Assembly: GCF_000819785.1 (NCBI RefSeq)
Contig: NZ_CDBK01000014.1
Span: forward strand, 155,974-219,973
Direction of reading: 5' to 3'
From: Aeromonas caviae
GTDB lineage: Bacteria > Pseudomonadota > Gammaproteobacteria > Enterobacterales > Aeromonadaceae
DNA length: 64,000 nucleotides
Part shown: piece by piece, positions 7,649 through 15,843 of the stretch
How the letters are laid out: each line of letters opens with the position of its first letter
Position numbering within the stretch: position 1 is the first letter of the stretch
Made by a program: the position numbers and the translations under genes
Notes under the pieces: model-generated
Database searches by the model: none
What the model saw: only the letters and a program-made list of their open reading frames with translations
Told to the model about the DNA's origin: nothing

Positions 7649-8290
7649 CTACCCTCGCATCAAGCCGGGCAGCACCAGCGCAACGGCCGCGGTGATGCGC
7701 GCGCGGATGTCGCTGCCCGGCGCCAGCAAGCCGAGCGCCATCTGGCGCAGCGGCTCCGCCATGGTCATCGCCAGCAACAGATCGCTGGTCTGGGCGGTGT
7801 CCAGCTCCCGAAGCCAGCCCAGTTGCTGCTGGCGCTGTAGCCACGCCGCCAGCGTCGCCCTGCCGCGGGCAATACCGTTCTCCTGATAGGCCGCCAGCAG
7901 GGCATCCCGCCCCGCGAACTCATGCTGCAGCAGCCGGAACATGCCCACCGCCGGTGCGCTCAGCACCTGTCCCGCTATGGCCTGCAAGCCCAGCTCCAGC
8001 ATCTCCCCTAGGGCTCCTGGATGAGCGGCATCCTGCTCGAAGGCCGGCTGGAAGGCATCGGTCCAGCTGCGCACCGCCTGCGCCACCAGCTCGTCGCGAT
8101 TGGCGGCGAAGCGGTAGAGGGTCTTCTTGGCAACTCCCGCCTCTTTGGCCACCGCATCCACGGTCGCAGCGCCGTAGCCTCCCTTGAGCAACAAAGTCAG
8201 CGTCGCCTCGGCGAGGGCGGCGCGCAGGTCGGCTTCCGGGGTGACCGGACGGCCTCGTGAGCGTGTTTCTTCATCGTTCGGGTGTGACAT
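7649..8290 (-). CDS. TetR/AcrR-family transcriptional regulator
   Basis: 213 aa. The N-terminal helix-turn-helix is clear (ATVDAVAKEAGVAKKTLYRFAANRDEL, roughly residues 42-68, quoted here as one stretch of the family pattern ATV...AGVAKKTLYRF). The C-terminal half is a helical ligand-binding domain. The start MSHPNDE fits the TetR layout; a longer upstream reading would run through the divergent gene. It is divergent from the PhlG-like hydrolase gene, with a 31-bp palindrome between them, so it very likely represses that gene and itself, released by the hydrolase substrate or a relative (inference). Confidence 0.9.
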   Translation of the reverse strand: MSHPNDEETRSRGRPVTPEADLRAALAEATLTLLLKGGYGAATVDAVAKEAGVAKKTLYRFAANRDELVAQAVRSWTDAFQPAFEQDAAHPGALGEMLELGLQAIAGQVLSAPAVGMFRLLQHEFAGRDALLAAYQENGIARGRATLAAWLQRQQQLGWLRELDTAQTSDLLLAMTMAEPLRQMALGLLAPGSDIRARITAAVALVLPGLMRG

Positions 8291-8337
8291 ATGGGCTCCT
8301 GGAAAGCATTGACAGACCCAGCATACAGGCATAGCGT

Positions 8338-8368
8338 AATTTAAGAAACGAACTTCGTTTCCTAAATT
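8338..8368. promoter_or_regulatory. TetR operator: 31-bp near-perfect palindrome
   Basis: The core AAACGAA-C-TTCGTTT (8346-8360) is a perfect 15-bp palindrome. The flanks AATTTAAG and CCTAAATT extend the symmetry with one mismatch. It sits 15 bp before the hydrolase ATG and 47 bp from the TetR start, as expected for an operator covering both promoters. Confidence 0.75.
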
Positions 8369-8383
8369 TATGGGAGTCATATC

Positions 8384-9082
8384 ATGCATCCTTCTGCCCT
8401 GTTTGCCCCTTGGGGCGTCAATGACATCAACGAGTTGCTCAGCCCGCAACCCCTTCGCCTGGAAATGGGTCTGACCCGCAGCACCGACGGCCTGCTGACG
8501 GTCGCCATCCGCACCGATCTGCACGGCTGCAAGGGGCGCATGCTGGATTGGTGGTTCACCTTCTTCGAGACGACCCAGCACATCAGGTGGTGGCACCCGC
8601 ACGATCATGTCGAGCACCGGGGCTGGGATCATCACTGGAAAAAAGGGGAGCGCTTCGTTGGAGCCAGCATAGAGGCGGTGGAGTGGCTTGCCGAGCTGCC
8701 GCCGGTGGCAGCTCGCCTCAAGTTCCACAGCGCCGAAGAGGTGTTCGCCCCGCAATCGCTACACGAGGCGCGGGAGACGCAGGCTCTCTCTGCCGCCATC
8801 TGCGCCCGTATCGGCTTTGGCGATGAGGTGGCGCTGGATGAGCAGGGGGCGCCGCTGGATGGCGAGATGTTGCACCTGGCGCGCGATACCCCATACGGCT
8901 GTGTGCTGCGCAGCCGCTTCCTGCTGGGCAAGGCCTGCACCAATCCGCTTGACGAGGTGCCGGACGAGATAGGCTTCAACCTGATGCGCCACTGCTACAG
9001 CGAATTCAGCTATCTGGCGCAGTTTCTGCCGTCGCTCTACTACGCGGAAAACGGCCGTGAGCCGGCACCGAGGCTCTGGTGA
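8384..9082 (+). CDS. DAPG/phloretin hydrolase (PhlG)-like protein
   Basis: 232 aa, resembling the PhlG family of zinc enzymes that cleave C-C bonds in acylphloroglucinols such as 2,4-diacetylphloroglucinol and phloretin. The motif WWFTFFETTQHIRWWHPHDH followed by HRGWD supplies the His/Glu cluster typical of the family, and a second His near the end (LMRHCYSEF) may complete the metal site. GGGAG lies upstream of the start. Divergent from its presumed TetR regulator. Probably detoxifies a polyketide or plant phenolic; the exact substrate is unknown. Confidence 0.75.
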   Translation: MHPSALFAPWGVNDINELLSPQPLRLEMGLTRSTDGLLTVAIRTDLHGCKGRMLDWWFTFFETTQHIRWWHPHDHVEHRGWDHHWKKGERFVGASIEAVEWLAELPPVAARLKFHSAEEVFAPQSLHEARETQALSAAICARIGFGDEVALDEQGAPLDGEMLHLARDTPYGCVLRSRFLLGKACTNPLDEVPDEIGFNLMRHCYSEFSYLAQFLPSLYYAENGREPAPRLW

Positions 9083-9143
9083 AGGATGCCGAACGAGTGC
9101 GCAGGACAGCTGCCGGATGGAGATGAGCCGCGGAAGATGGTCA

Positions 9144-9174
9144 TAAAAAAACCGGGCACTGGGCCCGGTTTGTT
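9144..9174 (-). terminator. Rho-independent terminator of frd operon (bidirectional)
   Basis: AAACCGGGC-ACTGG-GCCCGGTTT stem-loop, with a run of A on the left side that becomes a T-run on the minus strand after frdD. It can also end the hydrolase transcript on the plus strand. Confidence 0.85.
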
Positions 9175-9191
9175 ATGCAGTCAGGATGTGC

Positions 9192-9548
9192 TTACTGGAG
9201 CACCAGCACCATCAGCAGACCGACGGTGATGGCGGACACCAGGAAGGCGAAGCCATAGAACACATAGTGGTGCAGCTTGGTGGTGTGGATCCCCAGATCA
9301 TGCAGGCCGTGGTAGATGCGGTGCATGCCGTGCCAGACGGGCAGGGCGATAATGACCAGCAGGATGCAGGCACCCCACCAGGAGCTGGCGAATGCCAGCA
9401 CGCGCTCGTAGCTCATGGTCTCCACGTCCATGATACCCATGGGCACCAGCAGACCTGTGATGAGGACAATGACCGGCAGCAGCATGGCAACCACCATGCC
9501 ACCCGCACCAAACAGACCCCAGTAAATTGGCTCGTCAGAACGTCTCAT
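9192..9548 (-). CDS. frdD: Fumarate reductase membrane anchor subunit D
   Basis: 118 aa with three transmembrane helices. It matches FrdD through the N-terminal RRSDEPIYWGLFGAGGM, the SYERVLAFA loop and HGMHRIYHGLHDLGIH. With FrdC it anchors FrdAB in the inner membrane and binds menaquinol. Last gene of the operon. It is separated from frdC by 112 bp, far more than usual, because a decayed copy of its own 5' end lies in the gap. Its own ribosome-binding site is GAGGAAAAA just before the ATG. Confidence 0.95.
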   Translation of the reverse strand: MRRSDEPIYWGLFGAGGMVVAMLLPVIVLITGLLVPMGIMDVETMSYERVLAFASSWWGACILLVIIALPVWHGMHRIYHGLHDLGIHTTKLHHYVFYGFAFLVSAITVGLLMVLVLQ

Positions 9549-9606
9549 ATTTTTTCCTCAAATCATGATTGAGTGATCGTGGCCAACGTTTCTGAGTGAG
9601 AGCCCG

Positions 9607-9650
9607 GTACCAAACAGACACCAATAACCGGGTTCGTCAGAACGTCTTAT
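9607..9650 (-). pseudogene. Remnant duplicate of the frdD 5' end
   Basis: The 44-bp segment matches the true frdD start region (9505-9548) at 36 of 44 positions, offset by 102 bp. It still encodes RRSDEPGYW, but the start codon is ATA and the frame stops at a TGA just before the real frdD ribosome-binding site. The remnant keeps a good Shine-Dalgarno (AGGAGAAAA) abutting the frdC stop, the position a coupled frdD would normally occupy. Confidence 0.8.
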
Positions 9651-9660
9651 GGTTTTCTCC

Positions 9661-10059
9661 TCAGGCCACGATGATCAGGACAAGCAGGGATACCGCCGCC
9701 AGCGCCACATACTGGGCGATGACGATCGGCTTCTCCGGCACCAGGTCTTCGCCACGGAAGATGCGCATGGCTTTCGGGGCCAGGGCGAACCAGGTCTTGG
9801 CGTGGAACAGGCAGGCTGCCAGGGCGATGACGTGGAACAGGATGGCAATGGGGCTCTGCAGGGATTCCAGCCAGCCATTGAATGCCTCCTGACCCTGTAC
9901 CAGCCGCAGCAGACCCCACATCAGCACGACGGCGTAGATGGAGACGAAGATGCTGGTGCCTTCGCGGATCATGTAACCGGTGTAGAAGGCATTCTTCAGC
10001 CACCAGTCTTTTTTCATCTCGCGCACGTAAGGCTTACGTTTGCTCTCAGTGTTGTTCAT
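9661..10059 (-). CDS. frdC: Fumarate reductase membrane anchor subunit C
   Basis: 132 aa with three transmembrane helices. It starts MNNTESKRKPYVR, and the FrdC features MKKDWWLKNAFYTGYMIREGTS and FHVIALAACLFHAKTWF are clear; the family's conserved Glu before the first helix (REGT) is present. It binds quinone with FrdD and anchors FrdAB. It lies 16 bp downstream of frdB in the frdABCD operon. Confidence 0.95.
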   Translation of the reverse strand: MNNTESKRKPYVREMKKDWWLKNAFYTGYMIREGTSIFVSIYAVVLMWGLLRLVQGQEAFNGWLESLQSPIAILFHVIALAACLFHAKTWFALAPKAMRIFRGEDLVPEKPIVIAQYVALAAVSLLVLIIVA

Positions 10060-10075
10060 GGTCTCACTCCTGGTC

Positions 10076-10810
10076 TCAATCCGGCTTGAACATGGCGATC
10101 ATGTAGTCCTTGGCGCTCTCGACCTTGCCAAGCTGGATGGCGGCGGCCGGATCCACGCCTTTCGGGCACACTTCGGAGCAGTAGCCCACGAAGGTACAGC
10201 CCCAGACGCCCTCGTCCTGGCTGATGATCTTCATCCGCTCCTTGGACGCGCTGTCGCGATTGTCGGCGTTGTAGCGATAGGCCAGTGCCAGGGCCGCCGG
10301 ACCGGTGAACTTCTTGTTGATGCCATATTGCGGGCAGGCCGCGTAGCACAGACCGCAGTTGATGCACATGGAGAACTGGTGATACTTCGCCATGTCAGCC
10401 GGGGTCTGGGTGTACTCGCCATCGCACAGGTTGCGCGGCTCGGACGGGATGATGTAGGGCTTGATGCTCTCCAGCTTCTCGATGAAGTCGGACATGTCGA
10501 CCACCAGATCGCGCTCGATCGGGAAGTTGTTGAGCGGCTCTATGGTCATTTTGCCCGGCAGGTAGTCGCGCAGGAAGGTCTTGCAGCCCAGCTTGGGAAT
10601 GCCGTTGACCATCATGCCGCAGGAGCCGCAGATCGCCATCCGGCAGGACCAGCGGAAGCTCAAGGTGGAGTCCAGATGATCCTTGATGTATTGCAGCGCA
10701 TCCAGCAGGGACATCTCTTTGAGGTAGGGCACCTGGAAGGTCTGCATCCAGGGCTCGTTATCCTGCTCGGGACGGTAGCGCAGGATTTCAATTTCGATCA
10801 TCTCAGCCAT
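10076..10810 (-). CDS. frdB: Fumarate reductase iron-sulfur subunit B
   Basis: 244 aa. It carries the three expected clusters: [2Fe-2S] ligands in [12 protein letters not shown]...C, [4Fe-4S] in [12 protein letters not shown] and [3Fe-4S] in [12 protein letters not shown]. It passes electrons from menaquinol at FrdCD to the FrdA flavin. The start [12 protein letters not shown] (10810) aligns with E. coli FrdB and overlaps the frdA stop by 8 bp, favouring translational coupling over the longer reading. Confidence 0.96.
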   Translation of the reverse strand: MAEMIEIEILRYRPEQDNEPWMQTFQVPYLKEMSLLDALQYIKDHLDSTLSFRWSCRMAICGSCGMMVNGIPKLGCKTFLRDYLPGKMTIEPLNNFPIERDLVVDMSDFIEKLESIKPYIIPSEPRNLCDGEYTQTPADMAKYHQFSMCINCGLCYAACPQYGINKKFTGPAALALAYRYNADNRDSASKERMKIISQDEGVWGCTFVGYCSEVCPKGVDPAAAIQLGKVESAKDYMIAMFKPD

Positions 10811-12587
10811 TCTTCTTAGCCTCGTCTTGTTTCTCACCCTCGGAACCGTATACGCGTTTCGCCGGTTGGGATTTAGTGATCTTCACATCGGAGTAATCGA
10901 TGGTCGGGGCCCCTTCACCGTTGTAGAAGGAGAGAGTGTGCTTGAGGAAGTTGACGTCATCGCGCTCCTCGTAACCGTCCAGACGCTGGTGGGAACCGCG
11001 GGACTCTTTGCGGTTGATGGCGGAGTGCGCCATGGCTTCCGCCACGTCCAGCATGTAGCCCAGCTCGATGGCGTACAGCAGGTCGGTGTTGAAGACCGAG
11101 GACTTGTCGTTGATCTTGATCTTCTTGTAACGGGCTTTCAGCTCGTTGATCTTGTCGATGGTGCCCTGCATCAGCTCTTCGGTACGGTAGATACCGACAC
11201 CGGCTTCCATGGACATGCCCAGTTCGTTGCGGATATCCGCCGGGTTTTCGGTGCCGTCGATGTCCAGCAGGGAGAGGTGCTGCTTGATGAGCGCCTCGGC
11301 CTTGGCGACCAGCGCCTGGGTGTTGCCGTGTTGCTGGGTGGCGGCAAACTCGGCTGCCTGCTCACCGGCCACCTTGCCGAAGACCACGATCTCGGACAGG
11401 GAGTTGGAACCCAGACGGTTGGCGCCGTGCAGACCGACGGAGGCACATTCGCCAGCGGCATAGAGACCGGCCAGACGAGTGGCGCACTTGCCGTCGGTTT
11501 CGATGCCACCCATGGTGTAGTGGGCGGTCGGACGTACCGGAATCGGCTCTTTTACCGGATCCACACCCACGTAGGCCTTGGCCAGTTCGCAAATGAAGGG
11601 CAGACGCTCTTTCAGGTACTTCTCGCCAAGGTGGCGCAGGTCGAGGTGAACCACGTCGCCCATGGGGCCCTGGATAACGCGGCCTTTTTGCTGCTCCTGC
11701 CAGAAGGCCTGGGAGAGACGGTCGCGCGGACCCAGCTCCATGTGCTTGTTCTTCGGCTGGCCGACCGGGGTTTCCGGGCCCAGACCGTAATCTTGCAGGT
11801 AGCGATAGCCATCCTTGTTGAGCAGGATGCCACCCTCACCACGACAACCTTCGGTCATCAGGATGCCGGTGCCCGGCAGACCGGTCGGGTGATACTGGAC
11901 GAACTCCATGTCCCGCAGCGGTACGCCGTGGCGGTAGGCCAGGGCCATGCCGTCACCGGTGACGATGCCACCGTTGGTGTTGTAGCGATAGACACGACCT
12001 GCGCCGCCGGTGGCCAGCACCACGGACTTGGCCTGGATGAAGCGGGTGATGCCGTTCTGGATGTCAAAGGTGACGACACCCTGGACACGGCCATCTTCCA
12101 CGATGAGATCCAGACAGAAGTGCTCGTCGAAGCGCTTGATGGTCGGGTACTTGATGGAGGTCTGGAACAGGGTGTGCAGGATGTGGAAGCCGGACTTGTC
12201 GGCGGCGAACCAGGTGCGGGGGATCTTCATCCCGCCGAAACGGCGCACGTTGGCCTTGCCGTCCGGTTTGCGGCTCCAGGGGCAACCCCAGTGCTCCAGC
12301 TGGATCATCTCGTTGGTGGCGTTGTTGACGAAGTACTCGACTACGTCCTGCTCACACAACCAGTCACCACCGGAGACGGTGTCGTTGAAGTGGTTTTCCA
12401 GGGAGTCGTCATCACGAACGACGCCTGCGGCGCCACCTTCGGCGGCCACGGTGTGGCTGCGCATCGGATAGACCTTGGAAATCAGGGCGATCTCCAGCTC
12501 CGGGTGGGCTTCTGCAATGGCGATTGCGGCACGCAGGCCACCGCCACCGGCACCGATGATGGCAACATCGGTCTTGATAATATCCAC
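10803..12587 (-). CDS. frdA: Fumarate reductase flavoprotein subunit A
   Basis: 594 aa; catalyses fumarate to succinate as the terminal step of anaerobic fumarate respiration. It has the FAD-binding GAGGGGLRA, the covalent FAD histidine in YPMRSHTVA (His45 from this start) and the catalytic-region GCRGEGG. A GTG start at 12587 is chosen because AAGGAGG sits 6 nt before it and the protein then aligns with the FrdA N-terminus; an upstream ATG at 12620 would add 11 residues without a comparable site. First gene of frdABCD, with an FNR-like box 61 bp upstream. Confidence 0.95.
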   Translation of the reverse strand: MDIIKTDVAIIGAGGGGLRAAIAIAEAHPELEIALISKVYPMRSHTVAAEGGAAGVVRDDDSLENHFNDTVSGGDWLCEQDVVEYFVNNATNEMIQLEHWGCPWSRKPDGKANVRRFGGMKIPRTWFAADKSGFHILHTLFQTSIKYPTIKRFDEHFCLDLIVEDGRVQGVVTFDIQNGITRFIQAKSVVLATGGAGRVYRYNTNGGIVTGDGMALAYRHGVPLRDMEFVQYHPTGLPGTGILMTEGCRGEGGILLNKDGYRYLQDYGLGPETPVGQPKNKHMELGPRDRLSQAFWQEQQKGRVIQGPMGDVVHLDLRHLGEKYLKERLPFICELAKAYVGVDPVKEPIPVRPTAHYTMGGIETDGKCATRLAGLYAAGECASVGLHGANRLGSNSLSEIVVFGKVAGEQAAEFAATQQHGNTQALVAKAEALIKQHLSLLDIDGTENPADIRNELGMSMEAGVGIYRTEELMQGTIDKINELKARYKKIKINDKSSVFNTDLLYAIELGYMLDVAEAMAHSAINRKESRGSHQRLDGYEERDDVNFLKHTLSFYNGEGAPTIDYSDVKITKSQPAKRVYGSEGEKQDEAKKNG

Positions 12588-12648
12588 ATCTGCCTCCTTA
12601 GGGATAGATTTGCTGGGCACGATTTTGCTCTATGAAAAAAATTCAGGC

Positions 12649-12662
12649 TTGATGCAAGTCAA
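12649..12662 (-). promoter_or_regulatory. FNR-like box upstream of frdA
   Basis: TTGATGCAAGTCAA matches the FNR consensus TTGAT-N4-ATCAA at 9 of 10 defined positions. It lies 61 bp upstream of the frdA GTG, which suits anaerobic activation as for E. coli frd. Confidence 0.65.
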
Positions 12663-12847
12663 ACTGCTTTGTTTTAGTGCTTGGCAACGGTGATTTTTAT
12701 TACAACCACCCCATTCCTTGGATGAAAATGCCGTCATTATCGCCATCCATCAGTGATCTGGATCAGCCGTACTCGCTACTCTGGTGATTTTAACTCCAAG
12801 ATTATACGTAGTTTTCTTTCAAAAAAATGAGAAATGCCTCTCTTTTT

Positions 12848-12858
12848 GGGTATTACCC
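12848..12858. promoter_or_regulatory. Palindrome GGGTATTACCC, possible NarL/NarP-type heptamer pair
   Basis: A perfect 11-bp palindrome whose arms read TACCCAT on the plus strand and TACCCAA on the minus strand, similar to NarL heptamers (TACYYMT). Nitrate control of frd is known in E. coli; here it is only a motif match. Confidence 0.3.
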
Positions 12859-12893
12859 ATAAAGTTTTTAAGTTTTTTATCAAAACAGTTTAA

Positions 12894-12908
12894 TGATAAC
12901 TATTATCA
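12894..12908. promoter_or_regulatory. Fur-like palindrome
   Basis: TGATAA-CTA-TTATCA is a perfect inverted repeat within AATGATAACTATTATCAC, close to the core of the Fur box. It is over 300 bp from frdA, so which transcript it would control is unclear. Confidence 0.35.
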
Positions 12909-13061
12909 CGATGACATATCGAGATTAGGCATCAAAAAAGTAATGCGAATATAGCCATGACAGACTGCGCCCGTCTCCCACACATGGGCAAAAGGAGATG
13001 TCGATCACAGGGTTGAGGGTCCCGAAAGGGGATTATAACCGTTGAAACAAAAAGGGTTTAT

Positions 13062-13090
13062 AAAAAAAGGGGCCTGAACGGCCCCTTTCT
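13062..13090 (-). terminator. Terminator of the chemoreceptor gene
   Basis: AAGGGGCC-TGAAC-GGCCCCTT stem-loop with a long A-run on the left (T-run on the minus strand), 13 bp after the chemoreceptor stop. Confidence 0.88.
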
Positions 13091-13102
13091 TCCCATGGTC
13101 GA

Positions 13103-14980
13103 TCAGATGCGGAACATGCCGACCTGATTATTCAATTCACCTGAAATATTTTTAAGCTGGGCCGACAGATTGCGGGAGCTGTCCGCATCCACTGCCAGCT
13201 CGTCCGAGACATCCTTGACCGCCTGGATGTTGCGGCTCACCTCGTCGGTGACGGCACGCTGTTCCTCGGCGGCGCTGGAGATCTGGGTCGCCATGTCGGA
13301 GATCTGGTTGATGGAGGTGGTGATCTGCTCCAGGGCCTGGGTCGCATCGTTGGCATCTTCCACGCTGTTCTGGGCCAGCAGCTGACCCTCGTGCATGGTA
13401 CTGACGGCGCCCTGGGTGTTGCGCTGCAGGGTCTCGATCATGCTGCGGATCTCGACGGTGGAGCTGTGGGTGCGCTGGGAAAGCACCCGCACCTCGTCGG
13501 CCACCACGGCAAAGCCGCGTCCCTGCTCGCCAGCCCGGGCGGCCTCGATGGCGGCGTTGAGCGCCAGCAGGTTGGTCTGCTCGGCGATGCCCTGGATGGT
13601 GGAGAGGATGGTGTTGATCTCCTGGGCGTTCTTCTCCAGTTCCTGAATGATGCCGGAGGCCTGCTTGACCTGGGTAGCGAGATCCGTGATGGAGCGCTGG
13701 TTGCGGGCAATCACCTGCTTGCCGTGCTCGCAACTGCTGGAGGAGCTGCGGGCCGCTTCCGCGGTCTGCTCGGCGTTGCTGGCCACTTCGACGGCGGTGG
13801 CGGACATCTCGTGCACTGCGGTCGCAATCTGGGAGATCTCGTTTTGCTGGCGGGCCAGCCCCTGGTTGGATTTCTCCGCCATGTCGTGGGAAGACCTGGC
13901 CTGCTGGTTGAGCTGGGTGGAGGAGTTGGAGATGTCCTGCACCATGACGTGGATGCGCTCGATGAAGGTGTTGACGTGCTTGGCGACGGTACCGACCTCG
14001 TCTTCACGCTCGATCTTGATGCGACGGGTGAGATCGCCGTTGCCGCGGGAGAGATCGGCAATGGCCTCGCCCAGGGTTTTCAGCGGTGCCAGGGAGCCGT
14101 TGATGGCGACATAGGAGAAGCCCGCCACGATGAGGATGGTCAGCAATCCCTGAATGAGGGCGGAGGTGACCATGCGGGAGACGGACTGGTAGGCGACCGC
14201 TTCGTCCACCACGATGCCGAAATACCAGTTGGTGTTGGGGATCTCGGTGAGGTCGAATACGCTCGCCTTGCCGCTGATATCCATCTCGGAGATGGTGTTG
14301 TCATGGGCCAGCTCGTTGACCTTGGCTGCCGTCAGCTCCGGGGAGATGGCGGTGGCGGGTTTGAGGGTCAGATCCTTGTCCGGGTGGGCGATGATGGTGC
14401 CGTTGCTGTCCACCAGAATGGCATAGGTGCCTTCCGAGTTCATGGCGAGCACGTCTTTCACCAGACCGTCGATGGAGACGTCACCGGCGATGACGCCGTC
14501 GGTGTTGCCGCGACTGAAGGGCTCGGCGATGGTGATGATGAGCTGGCCGGTGGTGATGTCGGCATAGGGGGCCGTGATGGCGAGCTTGCCGGCGGCCATG
14601 GCGTCCTTGTACCAGGGGCGCTGGCGCGGATCATAGCCGGCCGGCAGATCGGTCGGCTTGCTCTGGATCATCCGGCCATCCTTGGTGCCCACGTAGACGA
14701 GATCGAAGTTGCCCGCATTCATGGACTGGGCTAGGTGGCTGAGGGGCTCGTCTTCCTTGGCGAAGGCTTCCTTGGTGGCGGTGACGAGATTGATGCGGGC
14801 GTCGAGCCAGCGGGAGATCCCCTTGACGTTGGCGACCGAGCTGTCGTCGATGAAGCTCCAGATCAGCCGCTGGGTTTCACTGCGCAACTGGGAGGTGTTG
14901 TACCAGACCTGCAGGCCGGTGATGACCAGAATGATGGCCCCGATGGAGAGGACCAGCTTGTTCTTGATGGATAGGTTCAT
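13103..14980 (-). CDS. Methyl-accepting chemotaxis protein with dCache sensor domain
   Basis: 625 aa inner-membrane chemoreceptor. TM1 at about 7-29, periplasmic dCache domain (about 35-265) with [16 protein letters not shown] and GDVSIDG, TM2, a HAMP domain ([13 protein letters not shown]), then the cytoplasmic signalling domain with the hairpin tip [19 protein letters not shown]. The R-x-W-Y and downstream Tyr/Asp fit the amino-acid-binding dCache_1AA pattern, so an amino acid ligand is likely (inference). No CheR-binding pentapeptide at the C-terminus. The start at 14980 has AAGGAT 7 nt upstream. A sigma-28-like promoter lies upstream. Confidence 0.92.
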   Translation of the reverse strand: MNLSIKNKLVLSIGAIILVITGLQVWYNTSQLRSETQRLIWSFIDDSSVANVKGISRWLDARINLVTATKEAFAKEDEPLSHLAQSMNAGNFDLVYVGTKDGRMIQSKPTDLPAGYDPRQRPWYKDAMAAGKLAITAPYADITTGQLIITIAEPFSRGNTDGVIAGDVSIDGLVKDVLAMNSEGTYAILVDSNGTIIAHPDKDLTLKPATAISPELTAAKVNELAHDNTISEMDISGKASVFDLTEIPNTNWYFGIVVDEAVAYQSVSRMVTSALIQGLLTILIVAGFSYVAINGSLAPLKTLGEAIADLSRGNGDLTRRIKIEREDEVGTVAKHVNTFIERIHVMVQDISNSSTQLNQQARSSHDMAEKSNQGLARQQNEISQIATAVHEMSATAVEVASNAEQTAEAARSSSSSCEHGKQVIARNQRSITDLATQVKQASGIIQELEKNAQEINTILSTIQGIAEQTNLLALNAAIEAARAGEQGRGFAVVADEVRVLSQRTHSSTVEIRSMIETLQRNTQGAVSTMHEGQLLAQNSVEDANDATQALEQITTSINQISDMATQISSAAEEQRAVTDEVSRNIQAVKDVSDELAVDADSSRNLSAQLKNISGELNNQVGMFRI

Positions 14981-15044
14981 GTTTACATCCTTGTGAGCGT
15001 CAGTCAGAGATCCATGGTGTTTGTTATTGTTATGAGCCAACTCT

Positions 15045-15071
15045 GTATCGGCTGGCTATGGACTTTATGTA
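15045..15071 (-). promoter_or_regulatory. Sigma-28 (FliA)-like promoter for the chemoreceptor
   Basis: Minus strand reads TACA-N15-GCCGATAC, against the flagellar consensus TAAA-N15-GCCGATAA: 7 of 8 in the -10 and 3 of 4 in the -35, with exact spacing. It is 65 bp upstream of the chemoreceptor start. Confidence 0.5.
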
Positions 15072-15136
15072 TCCCGATGCACCGCATTTTTTCAATTCTT
15101 TTCACGTCCTTGTGGCCTGCCAGGCCGCGCCGATAC

Positions 15137-15814
15137 TCAGCTGAATCGATCTGGCCGGTTGGTGAAGATGCCATCGACACCCATGCTGGCGAGGGCGCTC
15201 CCATCACTCACTTCGTCGACTGTATAGACCAGGATCTTGAGCCCCCGGCGATGGGCATCCGCCACCAGGGTCTCGTCGACGAAATCCACGTCGCAGTTCA
15301 GTGACCAGGCCCCCAGCGTCTCGGCGAAGGCGGCGCCGTCGAGGGGCAGGCTGGCCGTGAGGGCGCCGATCCTGATTTCCGGTCGCAGTCCCTTGAAGCG
15401 TAACAGCTCGGGATGATGAAAGGAGGAAACGATCCAGTGCGCCTGGGTAAAGCCAAGCTCGGCCTCGGCCCGCCTGGTCAGGGCGGCCACCGGCTCGGCG
15501 GTGTGGGCGCCCTTTAGCTCGATGTGCAGTTCGCAGCGCCCCGCCACCAGTGCCATCACCTGCCACAGGGTCGGGATCCGCTCCTCGTCCCCCGCATCCA
15601 GGCTCGCCAGGTACTCCCGGGATTGCCCGGTCAGCACACCCTGGCCGTTGGTGCAGCGCTCCAGTCGCCGGTCGTGGAAGACCCAGAGCTCTCCGTCGGC
15701 CCACTGCACGTCCAGCTCGATGGCTTTGGCACCCAGATCCAGCGCCAGGCTCATCGCCTTGAGGGTATTCTCCGGGGCCAGGCCGCTGGCACCGCGATGG
15801 GCAATGATCTGCAT
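15137..15814 (-). CDS. ugpQ: Cytoplasmic glycerophosphodiester phosphodiesterase
   Basis: 225 aa. Hydrolyses glycerophosphodiesters from phospholipid turnover to sn-glycerol 3-phosphate and an alcohol. GDPD family motifs are intact: AHRGASGLAPENT at the N-terminus (catalytic His and Arg), ELDVQ and the second catalytic His in FHDRRLER, then HIELKG. No signal peptide, which separates it from GlpQ. It lies 29 bp after the mscM-type gene on the same strand, so probably co-transcribed. The start at MQIIAHRG matches the family. Confidence 0.93.
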   Translation of the reverse strand: MQIIAHRGASGLAPENTLKAMSLALDLGAKAIELDVQWADGELWVFHDRRLERCTNGQGVLTGQSREYLASLDAGDEERIPTLWQVMALVAGRCELHIELKGAHTAEPVAALTRRAEAELGFTQAHWIVSSFHHPELLRFKGLRPEIRIGALTASLPLDGAAFAETLGAWSLNCDVDFVDETLVADAHRRGLKILVYTVDEVSDGSALASMGVDGIFTNRPDRFS

Positions 15815-15843
15815 GATGGCTCCTGTTGTCGTCTTTGGGGGCT

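Larger units (their letters stand above)
12588..13102. other. 515-bp AT-rich regulatory region between frdA and the chemoreceptor gene
   Basis: No credible ORF. The region is markedly more AT-rich than its surroundings and holds, from left, an FNR-like box (12649-12662), the palindrome GGGTATTACCC, a Fur-like palindrome (12894-12908) and the terminator of the chemoreceptor gene (13062-13090). It most likely contains all frd control signals. Confidence 0.7.

Noticed and set aside
7649..8755. Longer minus-strand reading joining TetR to sequence inside the hydrolase gene
   Set aside because: The upstream part is antisense to the hydrolase and passes through the operator; TetR proteins start at MSHPNDE here.
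10827..12635. 602-codon open frame on the plus strand opposite frdA
   Set aside because: Exact antisense of a strongly conserved gene; no family recognised.
13391..14734. 447-codon open frame opposite the chemoreceptor
   Set aside because: Antisense Gly/Val/Asp-rich shadow with no start signal.
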